A stretch of DNA of 64,000 nucleotides from an archaeon. GTDB taxonomy: Archaea; Thermoproteota; Nitrososphaeria; Nitrososphaerales; Gagatemarchaeaceae. Positions 33,544 through 42,411 of the stretch are shown piece by piece. Position 1 is the stretch's first letter; the number at the start of each line of letters is the position of its first letter. The notes below the pieces were generated by a model. It had not been told where the DNA came from. It ran no database searches and was given only the letters and a program-made list of their open reading frames with translations. The stretch spans positions 1,178,001-1,242,000 of the forward strand of contig CP066694.1 in assembly GCA_016432545.1 (NCBI GenBank), read 5' to 3'. Both the position numbers and the translations under genes were made by a program.

Positions 33544-33990
33544 CTAGGGTTTGGTCCCAAAGTAGGCGAAGGTCTTGCTGACGTTCATGTCCAGCAGGAC
33601 GTGATAGCGGCAATAGCCGTCCATCAGGGTGTCGTCCTCGGCCCTGATGATCAGGGGCGAGATGACCGTTCCGAACTTGACCATCGCGCGCCTGAGCTCG
33701 TCCTTCCGTTCTGCCAGTCTCTTCCTGAAGTTGTAGTCGAGGGCGGGATTGGCGTAATCCATCGTCTTCGGGTCCAGCCGGATCCTATCAAGCTCGACAA
33801 CGTCCAGTCTCCAAGTCCTCTTTGCTAGGCCGTCGAGCCAGTCCCGTGTCTCCTCTGACTCGCTGAGGGATAGGTCGAATTCCCACTCCTTTTGGATGTT
33901 CATGACCATGAGCCGTCCAATCTCATCCGGGTCTTCAGTCACCCAATATGAAGCACCTTCAAGTTCTCGAAGGACGGTCAACGGTTTCAC
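33544..33990 (-). CDS. ParB/sulfiredoxin-like small protein
   Basis: A 148-residue protein. VVELDRIRLDPKTMDYANPALDY is followed by LRRAMVKFGTVISPLIIRAEDDTLMDGYCRYHVLLD: the ParB/Srx pattern of strand, then GxxxPLxV-like strand, then DG-x-RY/H helix. A lone domain of this kind may bind nucleotide or have cysteine-sulfinate/ADP chemistry; the role is unclear. It has no visible partner. The accessory-type surroundings suggest a mobile origin. Confidence 0.65.
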   Translation of the reverse strand: MKPLTVLRELEGASYWVTEDPDEIGRLMVMNIQKEWEFDLSLSESEETRDWLDGLAKRTWRLDVVELDRIRLDPKTMDYANPALDYNFRKRLAERKDELRRAMVKFGTVISPLIIRAEDDTLMDGYCRYHVLLDMNVSKTFAYFGTKP

Positions 33991-34082
33991 TTTCAGGAAC
34001 GACTCCCCATCTCATGGAGTTGGGGTCAGAATCCATAAGAACACTACCTAGGCCTTCCCGTTCCGGACTTCGCAACTTCGCC

Positions 34083-34760
34083 ATGACAAAGTTTGTCTTA
34101 GTGCCCGGGGCCTGGCTGGGAGGCTGGGTCTGGGAGAGGATTGTTCGCATGCTCAAGGAAAAGGGGCACGAAGCGGTCCCCGTCACTCTTACTGGAATGG
34201 GAGATAGGGTCCACCTCGTTTCCAAGGACGTCGGAATTGAGACAGCGATTCAGGACGTACTGAACCTGATAGAGTACAACGACCTCGAAGATTTCGTCCT
34301 GGTCGGACACAGCTTCGCCGGGAAAGTGGTGGCGTCCGTGGCGGACCGTGTGCCCAAGAAGGTGAGGCTGCTTCTCTACCTAGACGCCTTCCGGCCTCAG
34401 AAGGTCGGGACGCCACAGGGGAGTTTCACCGATGCGGCCGGCGCAGGACTGACGATCCCTCTCACGGATGAGATCCTCAATAGCATAGGGAAGGACGTGC
34501 AAGGCGCAGACCTCGAGTGGTTGCGGTCCAAGGCAACACCCTGGCCCACGAGGTACGCTGGCGACCCCATCACCATCTCAGCCGCCCTTGACTCGGTGAA
34601 GAAGGCCTACATCTTCTGCACCCTCGGAGGTGACAGCTTAGAGGAGATCCTGAAGGAGGAACTCGACGGTCCGAAGAGGATAATCGAATCGGGTCACTGG
34701 CCCATGATAACGAAGCCGGACGAGCTCGTCAGAGACCTGCTCCAGTTGTCCGAGGGCTGA
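34083..34760 (+). CDS. Alpha/beta hydrolase
   Basis: A 225-residue esterase-like hydrolase. FVLVPGAWLGGWVWERI gives the oxyanion-hole region, and VLVGHSFAGKVV holds the nucleophilic Ser elbow (GHSFAG). The catalytic His is in ESGHWPM and an acid follows the HHxxD-like strands. It resembles methyl esterases of the salicylic-acid-binding type. ATG 34083 is the family-matching start. Substrate unknown. Confidence 0.88.
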   Translation: MTKFVLVPGAWLGGWVWERIVRMLKEKGHEAVPVTLTGMGDRVHLVSKDVGIETAIQDVLNLIEYNDLEDFVLVGHSFAGKVVASVADRVPKKVRLLLYLDAFRPQKVGTPQGSFTDAAGAGLTIPLTDEILNSIGKDVQGADLEWLRSKATPWPTRYAGDPITISAALDSVKKAYIFCTLGGDSLEEILKEELDGPKRIIESGHWPMITKPDELVRDLLQLSEG

Positions 34761-34824
34761 CGGTTCCAATAGCTCAGGTTTTTCCCTAGGTTCGTCAAGA
34801 TCATCAAGGACCTGGGGGTCCCCT

Positions 34825-35334
34825 TCATCCTTCCTCGCCGACCAACCTGAGGCCAAATCTTGCCTTCAATGTCGGAACCCACTCTGAGCTGAAACTCAGT
34901 CCATACCTGTTGCGAAGCTCAGCGAGCTTCGCTTCATTGGGCTGCCCGCCCTTATTGAGAATTCCTGCCAACTCTTCGAAATAGTTGGCGAACGCCCCTG
35001 GCGTTATGATCTCTATGAGTCTCGCCTCCTCCGTTCCAGCATTCCAGAAGGTGTGTTGGACGCCCCTGGGTTTGAACACCCAAGTGCCGGGTCCCGCCTT
35101 GGACTCTAGTTCACCGACTCTGATGCCGACCTCCCCCTTGGTAGTGTACGAGACTTCGTCTTCGCGGGTGTGGATGTGCGGCCTGACCAGCCTACCCGCT
35201 TCTATAGGATGCTCGACGACCGCAAGTGCTCCGCCCGTGTCTTGAGGTAGGACCTTGAAGATCACGCCCAACCCTCCCAGCGATAACGACCTGCCTTCTT
35301 CAGGAAGCTTCAGGAACGGCGTCTTGATTGGCAT
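34825..35334 (-). CDS. Cupin-domain protein
   Basis: A 169-residue cupin: RPHIHTREDEVSYTTKGEVGIRVGE is motif 1 (HxH...E) and PRGVQHTFWNAGTEEARLIEI is motif 2 (with its His). A helical region follows (FEELAGILNKGGQPNEAKL). A metal-binding beta-barrel; the enzymatic role is not clear. Convergent with the hydrolase at 34083. Confidence 0.85.
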   Translation of the reverse strand: MPIKTPFLKLPEEGRSLSLGGLGVIFKVLPQDTGGALAVVEHPIEAGRLVRPHIHTREDEVSYTTKGEVGIRVGELESKAGPGTWVFKPRGVQHTFWNAGTEEARLIEIITPGAFANYFEELAGILNKGGQPNEAKLAELRNRYGLSFSSEWVPTLKARFGLRLVGEEG

Positions 35335-35492
35335 GGTTGTCTGGCATAGGAGTGTTCACGATAAGACTTGTGGATATCGGTCAAGACAACTCGCCTTCGC
35401 GCCAAACGTTCCGTAGGTCTCGGAGAAATTCTAATAGCCTTAATTGTGCTCCCGCGCCCGAGCCCTGAAGGAAAGGATCGCAGAGTCCAGGC

Positions 35493-36305
35493 ATGCCGAA
35501 GATTCAACTCGCCGACGCAACCCTTCACTACGTCGAAAGTGGTGCCGGTCAGACAGTAGTGCTTGTCCACGGCGGCCTGGCTGACTACAGGCTCTGGGGC
35601 GTCCTGTCCGGGGCCCTCTCCCCAAAGTTCAAAGTAATTTCATACAGCCGTCGGGGTGCCTTCCCGAACGAAGCCCCTCAGAAAGACGCATCGGGGATAC
35701 CGATGCATTCAGCAGACCTAGCAGCTCTGATTTCGCAGCTGTCCGAGGGCCCTGTCCACCTGGTCGGAGAGTCCTATGGTGCATACGTTGCGGCGCACTG
35801 CGCTCTCCACAACCCAGACAAGGTCCGTTCCCTCGCAATCGACGAGCCGCCGATCTTGCCCTTACTGATGGAGAACGATAGCGACAGGGCAGAGTTAGAG
35901 CACTTCGAAAACGACGTCCTGAAGCCAGTACTCGGGTGCTACAAAGAAGGGAAACCTGAAGACGCTGCCAGGGCCCTTCTTGGATTCCTAGAGGGGTCCC
36001 GTGACGTCTATGATTCTCTCCCAGGGGAAATCAAGGAGGCCATCATGGTTAATTCCGGAGCGATGTTCGAAGATCTGAAGGGAGGTTTCGACGGCATCAA
36101 GAGGGAAGAGGTGGCCGGGTTGAACGCTCCCACGTTGCTGATGAAGAGCGAGCTTGGGCCACCGCTCCTCAAGCGAGTAGTCGACCATCTTCACTTGCTG
36201 GTTCCGAAAAGTGCCGTAACTGAGATAGCAGGAACTTCCCACGGAACAATCGTCGACTCGCCGGCCTATTGCGCCTGCGTCCTGGGATTCCTCAGCCAGT
36301 TCTGA
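35493..36305 (+). CDS. Alpha/beta hydrolase
   Basis: A 270-residue hydrolase: VVLVHGGLADYRLWG holds the oxyanion-hole HGG, and HLVGESYGAYVAAHCAL holds the nucleophile elbow GESYG. The catalytic His is near TSHGTIVDSP and the acid lies between. Full length. TTAATTGTGC lies upstream of the ATG. Substrate unknown; not obviously paired with the 34083 hydrolase. Confidence 0.88.
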   Translation: MPKIQLADATLHYVESGAGQTVVLVHGGLADYRLWGVLSGALSPKFKVISYSRRGAFPNEAPQKDASGIPMHSADLAALISQLSEGPVHLVGESYGAYVAAHCALHNPDKVRSLAIDEPPILPLLMENDSDRAELEHFENDVLKPVLGCYKEGKPEDAARALLGFLEGSRDVYDSLPGEIKEAIMVNSGAMFEDLKGGFDGIKREEVAGLNAPTLLMKSELGPPLLKRVVDHLHLLVPKSAVTEIAGTSHGTIVDSPAYCACVLGFLSQF

Positions 36306-36413
36306 AGCCCGCAGGAACGAGAACCCGGGGAACTAGGTAGGTATTCTGTCGGCGCGGCTTCCGTTCCCACAAGGGATTTATCGCCAGCAAAAGAGGAACT
36401 TGAGACTAGGGAC

Positions 36414-38348
36414 TTGTCCCAAGGGCAGCGTAGACTGGCCGCGATAATGTACACCGACATGGTAGGCTACACCGCTCTTGGCCAAAGGAACGAGTCACTC
36501 TCTCTGGCGATGGTCGACGAACAGAGGAGGCTGATCAGGCCCATTCTAAGCAGGCACGACGGAAGGGAAGTGAAGACCATGGGGGATGCGTTCCTCATCG
36601 AGTTTCCGAGCGCACTTGAAGCTGTGAGATGCGCATACGACATACAGCGAGCAGCCAAGGAGTTCAGCTTCTCCCTCTCCGAAGACCGAAGAATCCACCT
36701 CAGGGTGGGCGTTCACCTCGGCGACGTGGTGGAGTCTGACGGTGACATTTCGGGGGACGCAGTCAACGTTGCTTCCAGGATTGAACCCTTCGCAGAGGAT
36801 GGCGGAGTCTGCATCACACGTCAGGTCTCTGACAGCGTCCAGGGCAAATTCGAACTCCCGCTGGTGAGCCTCGGGCTCAAGACCCTGAAGAACGTAGTCG
36901 AACCGATGGAGGTGTTCAAGATGTCCATGCCATGGGACGACCCCAGGCAGAAGGGCGCTTCCCGATTCGATGCGAGAAGAGTGGCGGTCCTGCCGTTTGA
37001 GAACATGAGTCCTGACCCAAACGATGCCTACTTCGCGAACGGGATGACTGAGGAACTCATCACCACTCTCTCGAAGATCGGGCAGCTCACCACGATCGGA
37101 AGGACCTCGGTGATGCGTTACAGGAATTCGACGAAGGGCGTCGGGGAAGTCGCGCGCGAGCTCAACTCTGGGAGCCTCATCGAGGGAAGCGTCAGGAAGG
37201 CCGGGAACAAGGTCAGAATTACGGTCAAGCTGTTAGATGTGAACACCGAGGGCAACGTTTGGGCAGAAACTTACGACCGAAATCTCGATGACATATTCGA
37301 GATTCAAACGGACGTCGCCAAACGGGTAGCGGAAGCCCTGCAGGTCAAGCTTCTCGCAAGCGAAAAGGAGAGCATCGAGAAGAAAGGATCCGAGAGCACT
37401 GAGGCCTACACCCTCTACTTGAAAGGCCGGAACTATGTCAACGAAAGGACTCGCCAGGGGTTCGAGAGAGCAATGAAGTACTTCGAAGCCGCAGTAGAAC
37501 GCGACCACAACTACGCGGCTGCCTACACAGGCCTGGCTGACTGCTATCACCTCATGGAGAACTGGGGATTCATGCATCCAAGCATCGCATGGCCCAAGTC
37601 GAAAGAATTCGCTTCCAAGGCGCTCGCGATCAACGACATGCTGGCTGAGGCGCACACCTCGATGGCCATGGCGCTTGCAATCTTGGACTGGGACTGGAAG
37701 GGTGCAGAGGGAGAATACAAGAGGGCTCTGAGTCTCAATCCAAATTACGTGACGGCCCATCACTGGTACGCTGTCCATCTGTTGATTGCGCAGAAGAGAT
37801 GGGACGAAGCAATCATGGAGATGACCAGGGCGCAGGAACTCGACCCATTCGCCGCGGTGATAGCAACGAACTTGGGCCGGGTTCTCTTCATCTCAGGGCG
37901 CGAGGAAGATGGGATTAGGCAGTATCAGAAGGCGTTGGAGATAGACCCGAACTTCGCCTATGCGCACCTACTTCTAGGAGTGGCACTGGTTAGGAGGTCC
38001 TCGACGAAAGAAGGCCTGATTGAAGTCACGGCAGCTGACGCTCTCTCTCCCGGGTATGTCGCCGCCAAGACTGGCCTGGCTTACGCCTTCGCTGAGGCTG
38101 GCAGGAAGTCAGACGCCAAGGAGATCCTGGAGAAGTTGTTGGGTGATGCTGCTGGTGGATACGTCCCGTCCACATCGATTGGAGGCATCTACGCCGCCAT
38201 GGGGGACACTGACCGGGCCTTCGAGTGGTTGGGCAAAGCAGCGACAGAACACAGCAGTGCGTTCCCCGAGTTCTATTCAGAGCCGATGTTCGACTCTATC
38301 GCGCAAGATCCAAGGATGGGCCTCCTGCTGAAGAGCATCGGATTGTGA
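36414..38348 (+). CDS. Class III adenylate cyclase with TolB-like and TPR domains, paralogue of 17641
   Basis: A 644-residue copy of the 17641 architecture. The cyclase domain (MYTDMVGYTAL, VKTMGDAFLIEF, GDAVNVASRIE) runs to about residue 165, the TolB/FlgO-like domain from about 185 (VAVLPFENMSPDPNDAYFANGMTEELI), and the tetratricopeptide region from about 340. TTG start. Divergence is spread over the whole length with catalytic residues intact, so both may be active and respond to different partners. Confidence 0.9.
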   Translation: MSQGQRRLAAIMYTDMVGYTALGQRNESLSLAMVDEQRRLIRPILSRHDGREVKTMGDAFLIEFPSALEAVRCAYDIQRAAKEFSFSLSEDRRIHLRVGVHLGDVVESDGDISGDAVNVASRIEPFAEDGGVCITRQVSDSVQGKFELPLVSLGLKTLKNVVEPMEVFKMSMPWDDPRQKGASRFDARRVAVLPFENMSPDPNDAYFANGMTEELITTLSKIGQLTTIGRTSVMRYRNSTKGVGEVARELNSGSLIEGSVRKAGNKVRITVKLLDVNTEGNVWAETYDRNLDDIFEIQTDVAKRVAEALQVKLLASEKESIEKKGSESTEAYTLYLKGRNYVNERTRQGFERAMKYFEAAVERDHNYAAAYTGLADCYHLMENWGFMHPSIAWPKSKEFASKALAINDMLAEAHTSMAMALAILDWDWKGAEGEYKRALSLNPNYVTAHHWYAVHLLIAQKRWDEAIMEMTRAQELDPFAAVIATNLGRVLFISGREEDGIRQYQKALEIDPNFAYAHLLLGVALVRRSSTKEGLIEVTAADALSPGYVAAKTGLAYAFAEAGRKSDAKEILEKLLGDAAGGYVPSTSIGGIYAAMGDTDRAFEWLGKAATEHSSAFPEFYSEPMFDSIAQDPRMGLLLKSIGL

Positions 38349-38461
38349 TGACGCCACTCAGGCTTTTTTCTATCTCCGTTCAAACGCCCTGATTCGATCA
38401 CGGACTAGCCGGCGTTCAAAGTCTGTCGAGAAGAGGAGTTCCTGATTGAGAGTCTTAGGAC

Positions 38462-38947
38462 CTAGGACAAGCCGATCTGTTTCATCAATCCGACTAGATC
38501 ATAGAAGAGCCGCTCTTCACGAATCTCTCCCTTTTCACTCCAGTGGGCGATCGTACAGAATTCGACAAGGAAGCTCTTGTTCGTCGGAGGTATCATCTTG
38601 CCATCAGCCGTCTTCATCGGGCCTTTCATGGTTCCAGAGAAATCAGCTACAGTGCAGGTGTAATCGCCCTGGCCGAAGAAGATCTTGTAGGGGTTGTTGA
38701 TCAGATGGTTGTCGGGAAAGGTCTTGAAGAATTCTACGGCTTCAAGGTCGTGGTTGCGTCGCCCCGTTGTAGGCGGGGACCCGCCAGGCCAATAGACGGC
38801 TACGTCTTCGGCATGACGCTTCCTGAAGGTCTCCCAGAGGGGGCTTCCAGGTCCGGCGTTCCAGGCATCGTCGAGGGTCTTCATGAGGCCCAGGTTGCGA
38901 CTGACAACGGACTCCATGGGTTGAGTTTCTTGTCCGGTCATATTCAA
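38462..38947 (-). CDS. SnoaL-like (NTF2-fold) protein
   Basis: Up to 161 residues. A helix (LDDAWNAGPGSPLWETF), then HAEDVAVYWPGGSPP, then FFKTFPDNHL and a beta-strand series (CTVADFSGTMKG, FLVEFCTIAHWSEKG) form the NTF2/SnoaL fold, sometimes with polyketide-cyclase or isomerase activity. The first protein-like Met may be at 38917, because the longer TTG start is poorly supported. Substrate unknown. Confidence 0.8.
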   Translation of the reverse strand: MNMTGQETQPMESVVSRNLGLMKTLDDAWNAGPGSPLWETFRKRHAEDVAVYWPGGSPPTTGRRNHDLEAVEFFKTFPDNHLINNPYKIFFGQGDYTCTVADFSGTMKGPMKTADGKMIPPTNKSFLVEFCTIAHWSEKGEIREERLFYDLVGLMKQIGLS

Positions 38948-39334
38948 GTTTTCCCAGAGGAACGGGTGTTGTCGAGACGTATTGTCGACGGGATTTCCGA
39001 CTTCATATGTGCTCTAAAATTCCCCAATGAGACAAGCGTTTTTTGGAACTATCTGCAGTGCGGGGGTGGGATTTCAGCACTATAAATTGTGCTCAAAGCC
39101 GCATCTTAACCTCTGGTATCATGCCGCTGCCGGGATTGAAGCCCTTTGGGTTCTGATCGTCGACGAGTTCTTGGTTTGTTGCTGCGGGTCAGCGTTAAGC
39201 CCTTTGGCCGAGGACCGGACCGGCACCTAGCCACTCGGTGCAATGCCAGTCAGGGACAAAATCTAACTCAGAAAGAGATAGAACGGGCTGGAGTTCGCCC
39301 AGCCCTTTCACAGGTCACGATCTGTCGGCTTGTC
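38948..39334. other. Gene-poor stretch with an inverted-repeat TATA element
   Basis: No convincing reading frame. It holds AGCAC-TATAAATT-GTGCT (39076-39093), a TATA sequence flanked by a perfect 5-base inverted repeat, and two nearly matching AAGCCCTTTGG copies (about 39148 and 39195). It could be a promoter or operator for a small RNA; that is inference. Confidence 0.35.
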
Positions 39335-39736
39335 TTATGGCTGAATGGGGCAGAGGAAGTCGTTTGCTGGTACGGCGGTGACTGTCACGTCTCCTGCCAC
39401 TTGGGCTGCGAGAACCGCTGCCTCTGATGTCAAGAGATAAGGCGACACGTTCCAGGTTACTGAAGAGAACTTCCAGTGGCCACCATGATAGCCCACATCG
39501 CCCGGAGCGACCGCGACGACGCCTTTTTGACCAGGGACGCCGTAGAAATTATCGATGCCCGTATTGGGAAAGGCGGAAGGGGGTACTACGGTGCGGACTA
39601 TGGTGCCCGCGTGGTAACAACATCCACTTGGAAAGACGAATCCTGGCTGGGCAGCGAAGGTCGCACTTATTGGAAGAGCGAAGAGCGTTCCAAGGACTGC
39701 GAGAGCGACTATTGACCCACCGAATCTTGTTTTCAT
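39335..39736 (-). CDS. Secreted protein with signal peptide
   Basis: A 133-residue protein: MKTRFGGSIVALAVLGTLF leads a signal peptide, likely cleaved after ATFA. The mature part has a paired-cysteine GCCYH segment, GGHWKFSSVTWNV and one more Cys near the end, suggesting disulfides or metal binding. No family recognised. The gene is lower in GC than the housekeeping part of the window. Confidence 0.65.
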   Translation of the reverse strand: MKTRFGGSIVALAVLGTLFALPISATFAAQPGFVFPSGCCYHAGTIVRTVVPPSAFPNTGIDNFYGVPGQKGVVAVAPGDVGYHGGHWKFSSVTWNVSPYLLTSEAAVLAAQVAGDVTVTAVPANDFLCPIQP

Positions 39737-39910
39737 GAGGTGAGCGACAGCTCTAAGCTATTTGGCGATTTGTCCAGTTTAGCTCCAATTCAATTCCAAA
39801 TCTCCTACCAATCTACCGAGTAACTGTTCGGCTACGGCTTCGCTCGTCCTTCCGACCAAGTCCTGCGTTGGATTCCCGGTGTAGCTTGCGTTAACGTCAG
39901 ACTTGAGTGG

Positions 39911-40225
39911 TCATGCGTGCTCTTCGGGCTTGAATCCGAGCGTTGTGCATATTTCGTCAAAGATGTCAACATGTCCCTTCATCCAGGAACTTAGAGAATA
40001 TGTCATTCCGTACTTCTCACCGCTCGCAATGAGGAGCGAGCTCCGATGAAGCACTTTGATGTGATGCTGGACAGCCTTGTACTGAAGATCGAGGTCGTTG
40101 GCCAACTGATTCATGTTGCTGGGACGGACCCGAATCTTCTGGAGTATCCTAGCCCTGTTCTCGCCTCCCCTTGTGCCCCCCAGAAGGAACCAAAGCAGGC
40201 CTCGGAGCTCCGGGTCGTCCTGCAT
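39911..40225 (-). CDS. Winged-helix (ArsR-like) regulator
   Basis: A 104-residue winged-helix protein: NRARILQKIRVRPSNMNQLANDLDLQYKAVQHHIKVLHRSSLLI holds a full helix-turn-helix and wing, as in ArsR/MarR-like archaeal regulators. No metal-site cysteines are seen. It is divergent from the small membrane-protein gene at 40336, about 110 bases apart, and may control that gene; this is inferred. Confidence 0.8.
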   Translation of the reverse strand: MQDDPELRGLLWFLLGGTRGGENRARILQKIRVRPSNMNQLANDLDLQYKAVQHHIKVLHRSSLLIASGEKYGMTYSLSSWMKGHVDIFDEICTTLGFKPEEHA

Positions 40226-40335
40226 TGTAGTTTATTCAGTTCCAGTCTATTTATCCATTGGACGAGCCTAATCGAATTGGAACAGATTTGGACAAAGAGT
40301 TAAGCGCGATGGAGGTGTCTCATCGTTGAAAGAAG

Positions 40336-40620
40336 ATGGTCCTGCTCATGGATCTGGCGATTCTTTTTGCAGCACTAAACACTGCACTTCTTTTGGGGTT
40401 GCTTTACCTCTACGGTAAGATTTTCCGCAGGAGCAGGGCCGTATATACCGCCGGTCTCCTGATCTTCGCCGCTGCGCTATTTCTGCAGAACGCCATGACA
40501 GTCTTTGCCTATTTCACCATGACGTCCTTCTTTGCGGAGGGAGTCCTACCATATCTATTCGCCATAGCGATACTGGAGTTCGCCTCGGTTGTTGCAGTGT
40601 TCAGGATTACGATTATCTGA
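40336..40620 (+). CDS. Small membrane protein
   Basis: A 94-residue protein with three hydrophobic helices (AILFAALNTALLLGLLYLYG, then VYTAGLLIFAAALFLQNAM, then LPYLFAIAILEFASVVAVF). Such proteins often sit next to winged-helix regulators in archaea. Function unknown. Confidence 0.68.
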   Translation: MVLLMDLAILFAALNTALLLGLLYLYGKIFRRSRAVYTAGLLIFAAALFLQNAMTVFAYFTMTSFFAEGVLPYLFAIAILEFASVVAVFRITII

Positions 40621-40752
40621 AAGCCTCAGTCCTGAAGCCTTTCAAGAACTGTTGGACGGAGTCTCCATCGAACGCTATTGCCTTGGTCGACTGCATACAG
40701 GATAGATACAGTAAGCATCTCATAAGCTCAGCGATTTGAGACTACATAGGTG

Positions 40753-40845
40753 TGCGGTCGCCGGGATTTGAACCCGGGTTACAAGCTTGGAGGGCTTATG
40801 TCCTAGACCAGAATTTCCTCTCAAAGAGATCTGGACGACGACCGC
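40753..40845 (-). tRNA. tRNA-Gly (UCC) with an intron in the D-loop
   Basis: Removing an 18-nt insert (about 40813-40830, between CCAG and TCTGG) gives a clean 75-nt tRNA: acceptor GCGGTCG/CGACCGC, D stem GTCC/GGAC, anticodon stem TAAGC/GCTTG, loop CCTCCAA with anticodon TCC, T stem CCGGG/CCCGG, discriminator A, no encoded CCA. The insert's TCTC-TTT-GAGA hairpin sits between CCAGA and TCTGG. Position 33 reads C instead of the usual U. No intron at 37/38. Confidence 0.9.
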
Positions 40846-40873
40846 ACGACCCCCCGAGCCTCGCCGAGTCCTT

Positions 40874-41548
40874 TTAATCGTTCATTCGCGACGAAGCCTT
40901 CTCGATCTCATACACGAGCCTCGAAGCCACGACATGCGCCTCCAGCGGCCTCTTGTCGATCCTGAGCACCTCGTCGAACGTGGCGGCCGTCGAGTCGGCG
41001 AAGTGCCCGTGCGGGAATCCCCCGATCACCACACAGGGATTCTTCAAGCCCGAGACCTTCTCGCCGACTTCCTCCAGGTTCGTGGCCTTCCCTCGAACAG
41101 AAAAGCCGATGACCGCGCCCGCCCTGACATCTCTAACCAATTCCTCGAATCCCATCCTCCTGGCTTTGACCAGTCCCCCGCCTGCCTCCTCGCGCAGCCC
41201 CTGCTCCATCAGCCCCCTGAACCTCTCGTAGCTCTTGGGAATCCTCGTCTCCTCTGCGATCTCCAGGACGATGTCCGGGTAGGTATGGACGTACAACTTG
41301 ACCATCCCGTCCAGGTACAGCGGCGTCCCGGTGACGCTCAGGACTGCCGCGTGCACAAGGTCAGGCCTCCCCCTCTTCTCCCCGTCTCTGAGCTTCTCCA
41401 TGGCCGCGTGGTGGAAGCTCCTGTCAAGGAGGATCCCGCCCGCCTCTACCCCCCTCCTCCTCGAATCGCTCGCGACCGCCGGATGCTTCCTGAGGCCTTC
41501 GGGGACCAGCTCCAGCGCAGACTCCGCGAGCACGAAGGTGAGCTTCAC
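40874..41548 (-). CDS. nep1: Nep1/Emg1 rRNA pseudouridine methyltransferase
   Basis: A 224-residue SPOUT methyltransferase that N1-methylates a pseudouridine in 16S rRNA and acts in small-subunit assembly. LTFVLAESALELVP at the N-terminus, GILLDRSFHH, GRPDLVHAAVLSV, LYVHTYPDIVLEI and VIGGFPHGHF (SAM-binding knot) are family motifs. It is divergent from the RNase P subunit gene. Confidence 0.93.
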   Translation of the reverse strand: MKLTFVLAESALELVPEGLRKHPAVASDSRRRGVEAGGILLDRSFHHAAMEKLRDGEKRGRPDLVHAAVLSVTGTPLYLDGMVKLYVHTYPDIVLEIAEETRIPKSYERFRGLMEQGLREEAGGGLVKARRMGFEELVRDVRAGAVIGFSVRGKATNLEEVGEKVSGLKNPCVVIGGFPHGHFADSTAATFDEVLRIDKRPLEAHVVASRLVYEIEKASSRMND

Positions 41549-41580
41549 GGAGCGAGGCCGGCGAGCGCAGGGTTAATTCT

Positions 41581-41913
41581 TTGCAGCCCGCAGCTCCTCG
41601 CGTGAAGCCCCAGCGTAAGGACAGGGAAGGCGCCGCAGCGGTCGTAAGGCTCCTGACCGAGTCGGCCGTACGCCTGTCCTCGTCCGACCCCGAGCTCGCG
41701 AAGGCGCAGGCCGCCCTCGCCCGCAAGCTCCGCCTGAGGTTCAACATCCGCCTCGACCCTTCCCTACGCCGGTTCGCCTGCCGGGGCTGCAAGGGCATCC
41801 TCGTCCCCGGGGTCAACGCAAGGGTCCGGCTCGGCCACGGCAAGCCCCCGATCCTCCGGGTAACCTGCTCCGATTGCGGCCACGTAAATCGAAAATCGCT
41901 GGGTATGCCTTAA
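41581..41913 (+). CDS. rnp4: RNase P protein Rpr2 (Rnp4)
   Basis: A 110-residue RNase P subunit, helping tRNA 5' maturation. Its helical N-terminus with RRFACRGCKGILVPG and RVTCSDCGHVNRK contains the two Cys pairs (CxxC...CxxC) of the zinc ribbon. Start TTG 41581 or GTG 41602. It lies before the S19e gene, a common archaeal neighbour. Confidence 0.9.
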   Translation: MQPAAPRVKPQRKDREGAAAVVRLLTESAVRLSSSDPELAKAQAALARKLRLRFNIRLDPSLRRFACRGCKGILVPGVNARVRLGHGKPPILRVTCSDCGHVNRKSLGMP

Positions 41914-41955
41914 ATACAGTAAAGCACGGGTCGGATTTCCAATTCGTGAGACAGT

Positions 41956-42411
41956 ATGGTCAACGCACTAGACGTCCCATCCGCGAAGCTGATTGGCGCC
42001 CTAGCGGAGCAGATGAAGTCCGTCGCCACCATCCAGCAGCCCGAGTGGGCCCAGTGGGTCAAGACCGGCTCACACGCTGAAAGGCCTCCCAACAGCGCCG
42101 ACTGGTGGTTCACCAGGGCGGCCTCCCTGATGCGCAAGCTCTACCTCCACGGCCCCGTGGGGCTCACCGACCTCGAGAGGGTCTACGGCGGCACCAAGGC
42201 ACTTCACTACTATCCGAAGCACCACAGGGATGCCGGAGGCTCCTCCATCCGAAGGCTCCTCCACCAGCTGGAGCAGGCGGAGCTTGTCGCGAAGACCTCG
42301 AAGGGGCGCATCCTCACCCCCAAGGGAAGGGCGATGCTGGACAAGACGAGCAGGCAGCTTTTCACTACCATGGCAGAAGGCAACAAGTCTCTAGCGAGGT
42401 ACGGCCAGTGA
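41956..42411 (+). CDS. rps19e: Small-subunit ribosomal protein S19e
   Basis: A 151-residue S19e: [17 protein letters not shown], then [31 protein letters not shown] and RGRMLD-type tail ([12 protein letters not shown]) are archaeal/eukaryotic hallmarks. It stabilises the small subunit head. The stop overlaps the next start (TGATG), so translation is coupled to the PDCD5 gene. Confidence 0.95.
   Translation: MVNALDVPSAKLIGALAEQMKSVATIQQPEWAQWVKTGSHAERPPNSADWWFTRAASLMRKLYLHGPVGLTDLERVYGGTKALHYYPKHHRDAGGSSIRRLLHQLEQAELVAKTSKGRILTPKGRAMLDKTSRQLFTTMAEGNKSLARYGQ

Noticed and set aside
39027-39230. 67-codon frame near 39 kb
   Set aside because: Cys/Trp-rich composition, no family pattern, and the start lies before the only TATA-like element, so it is probably not a gene.
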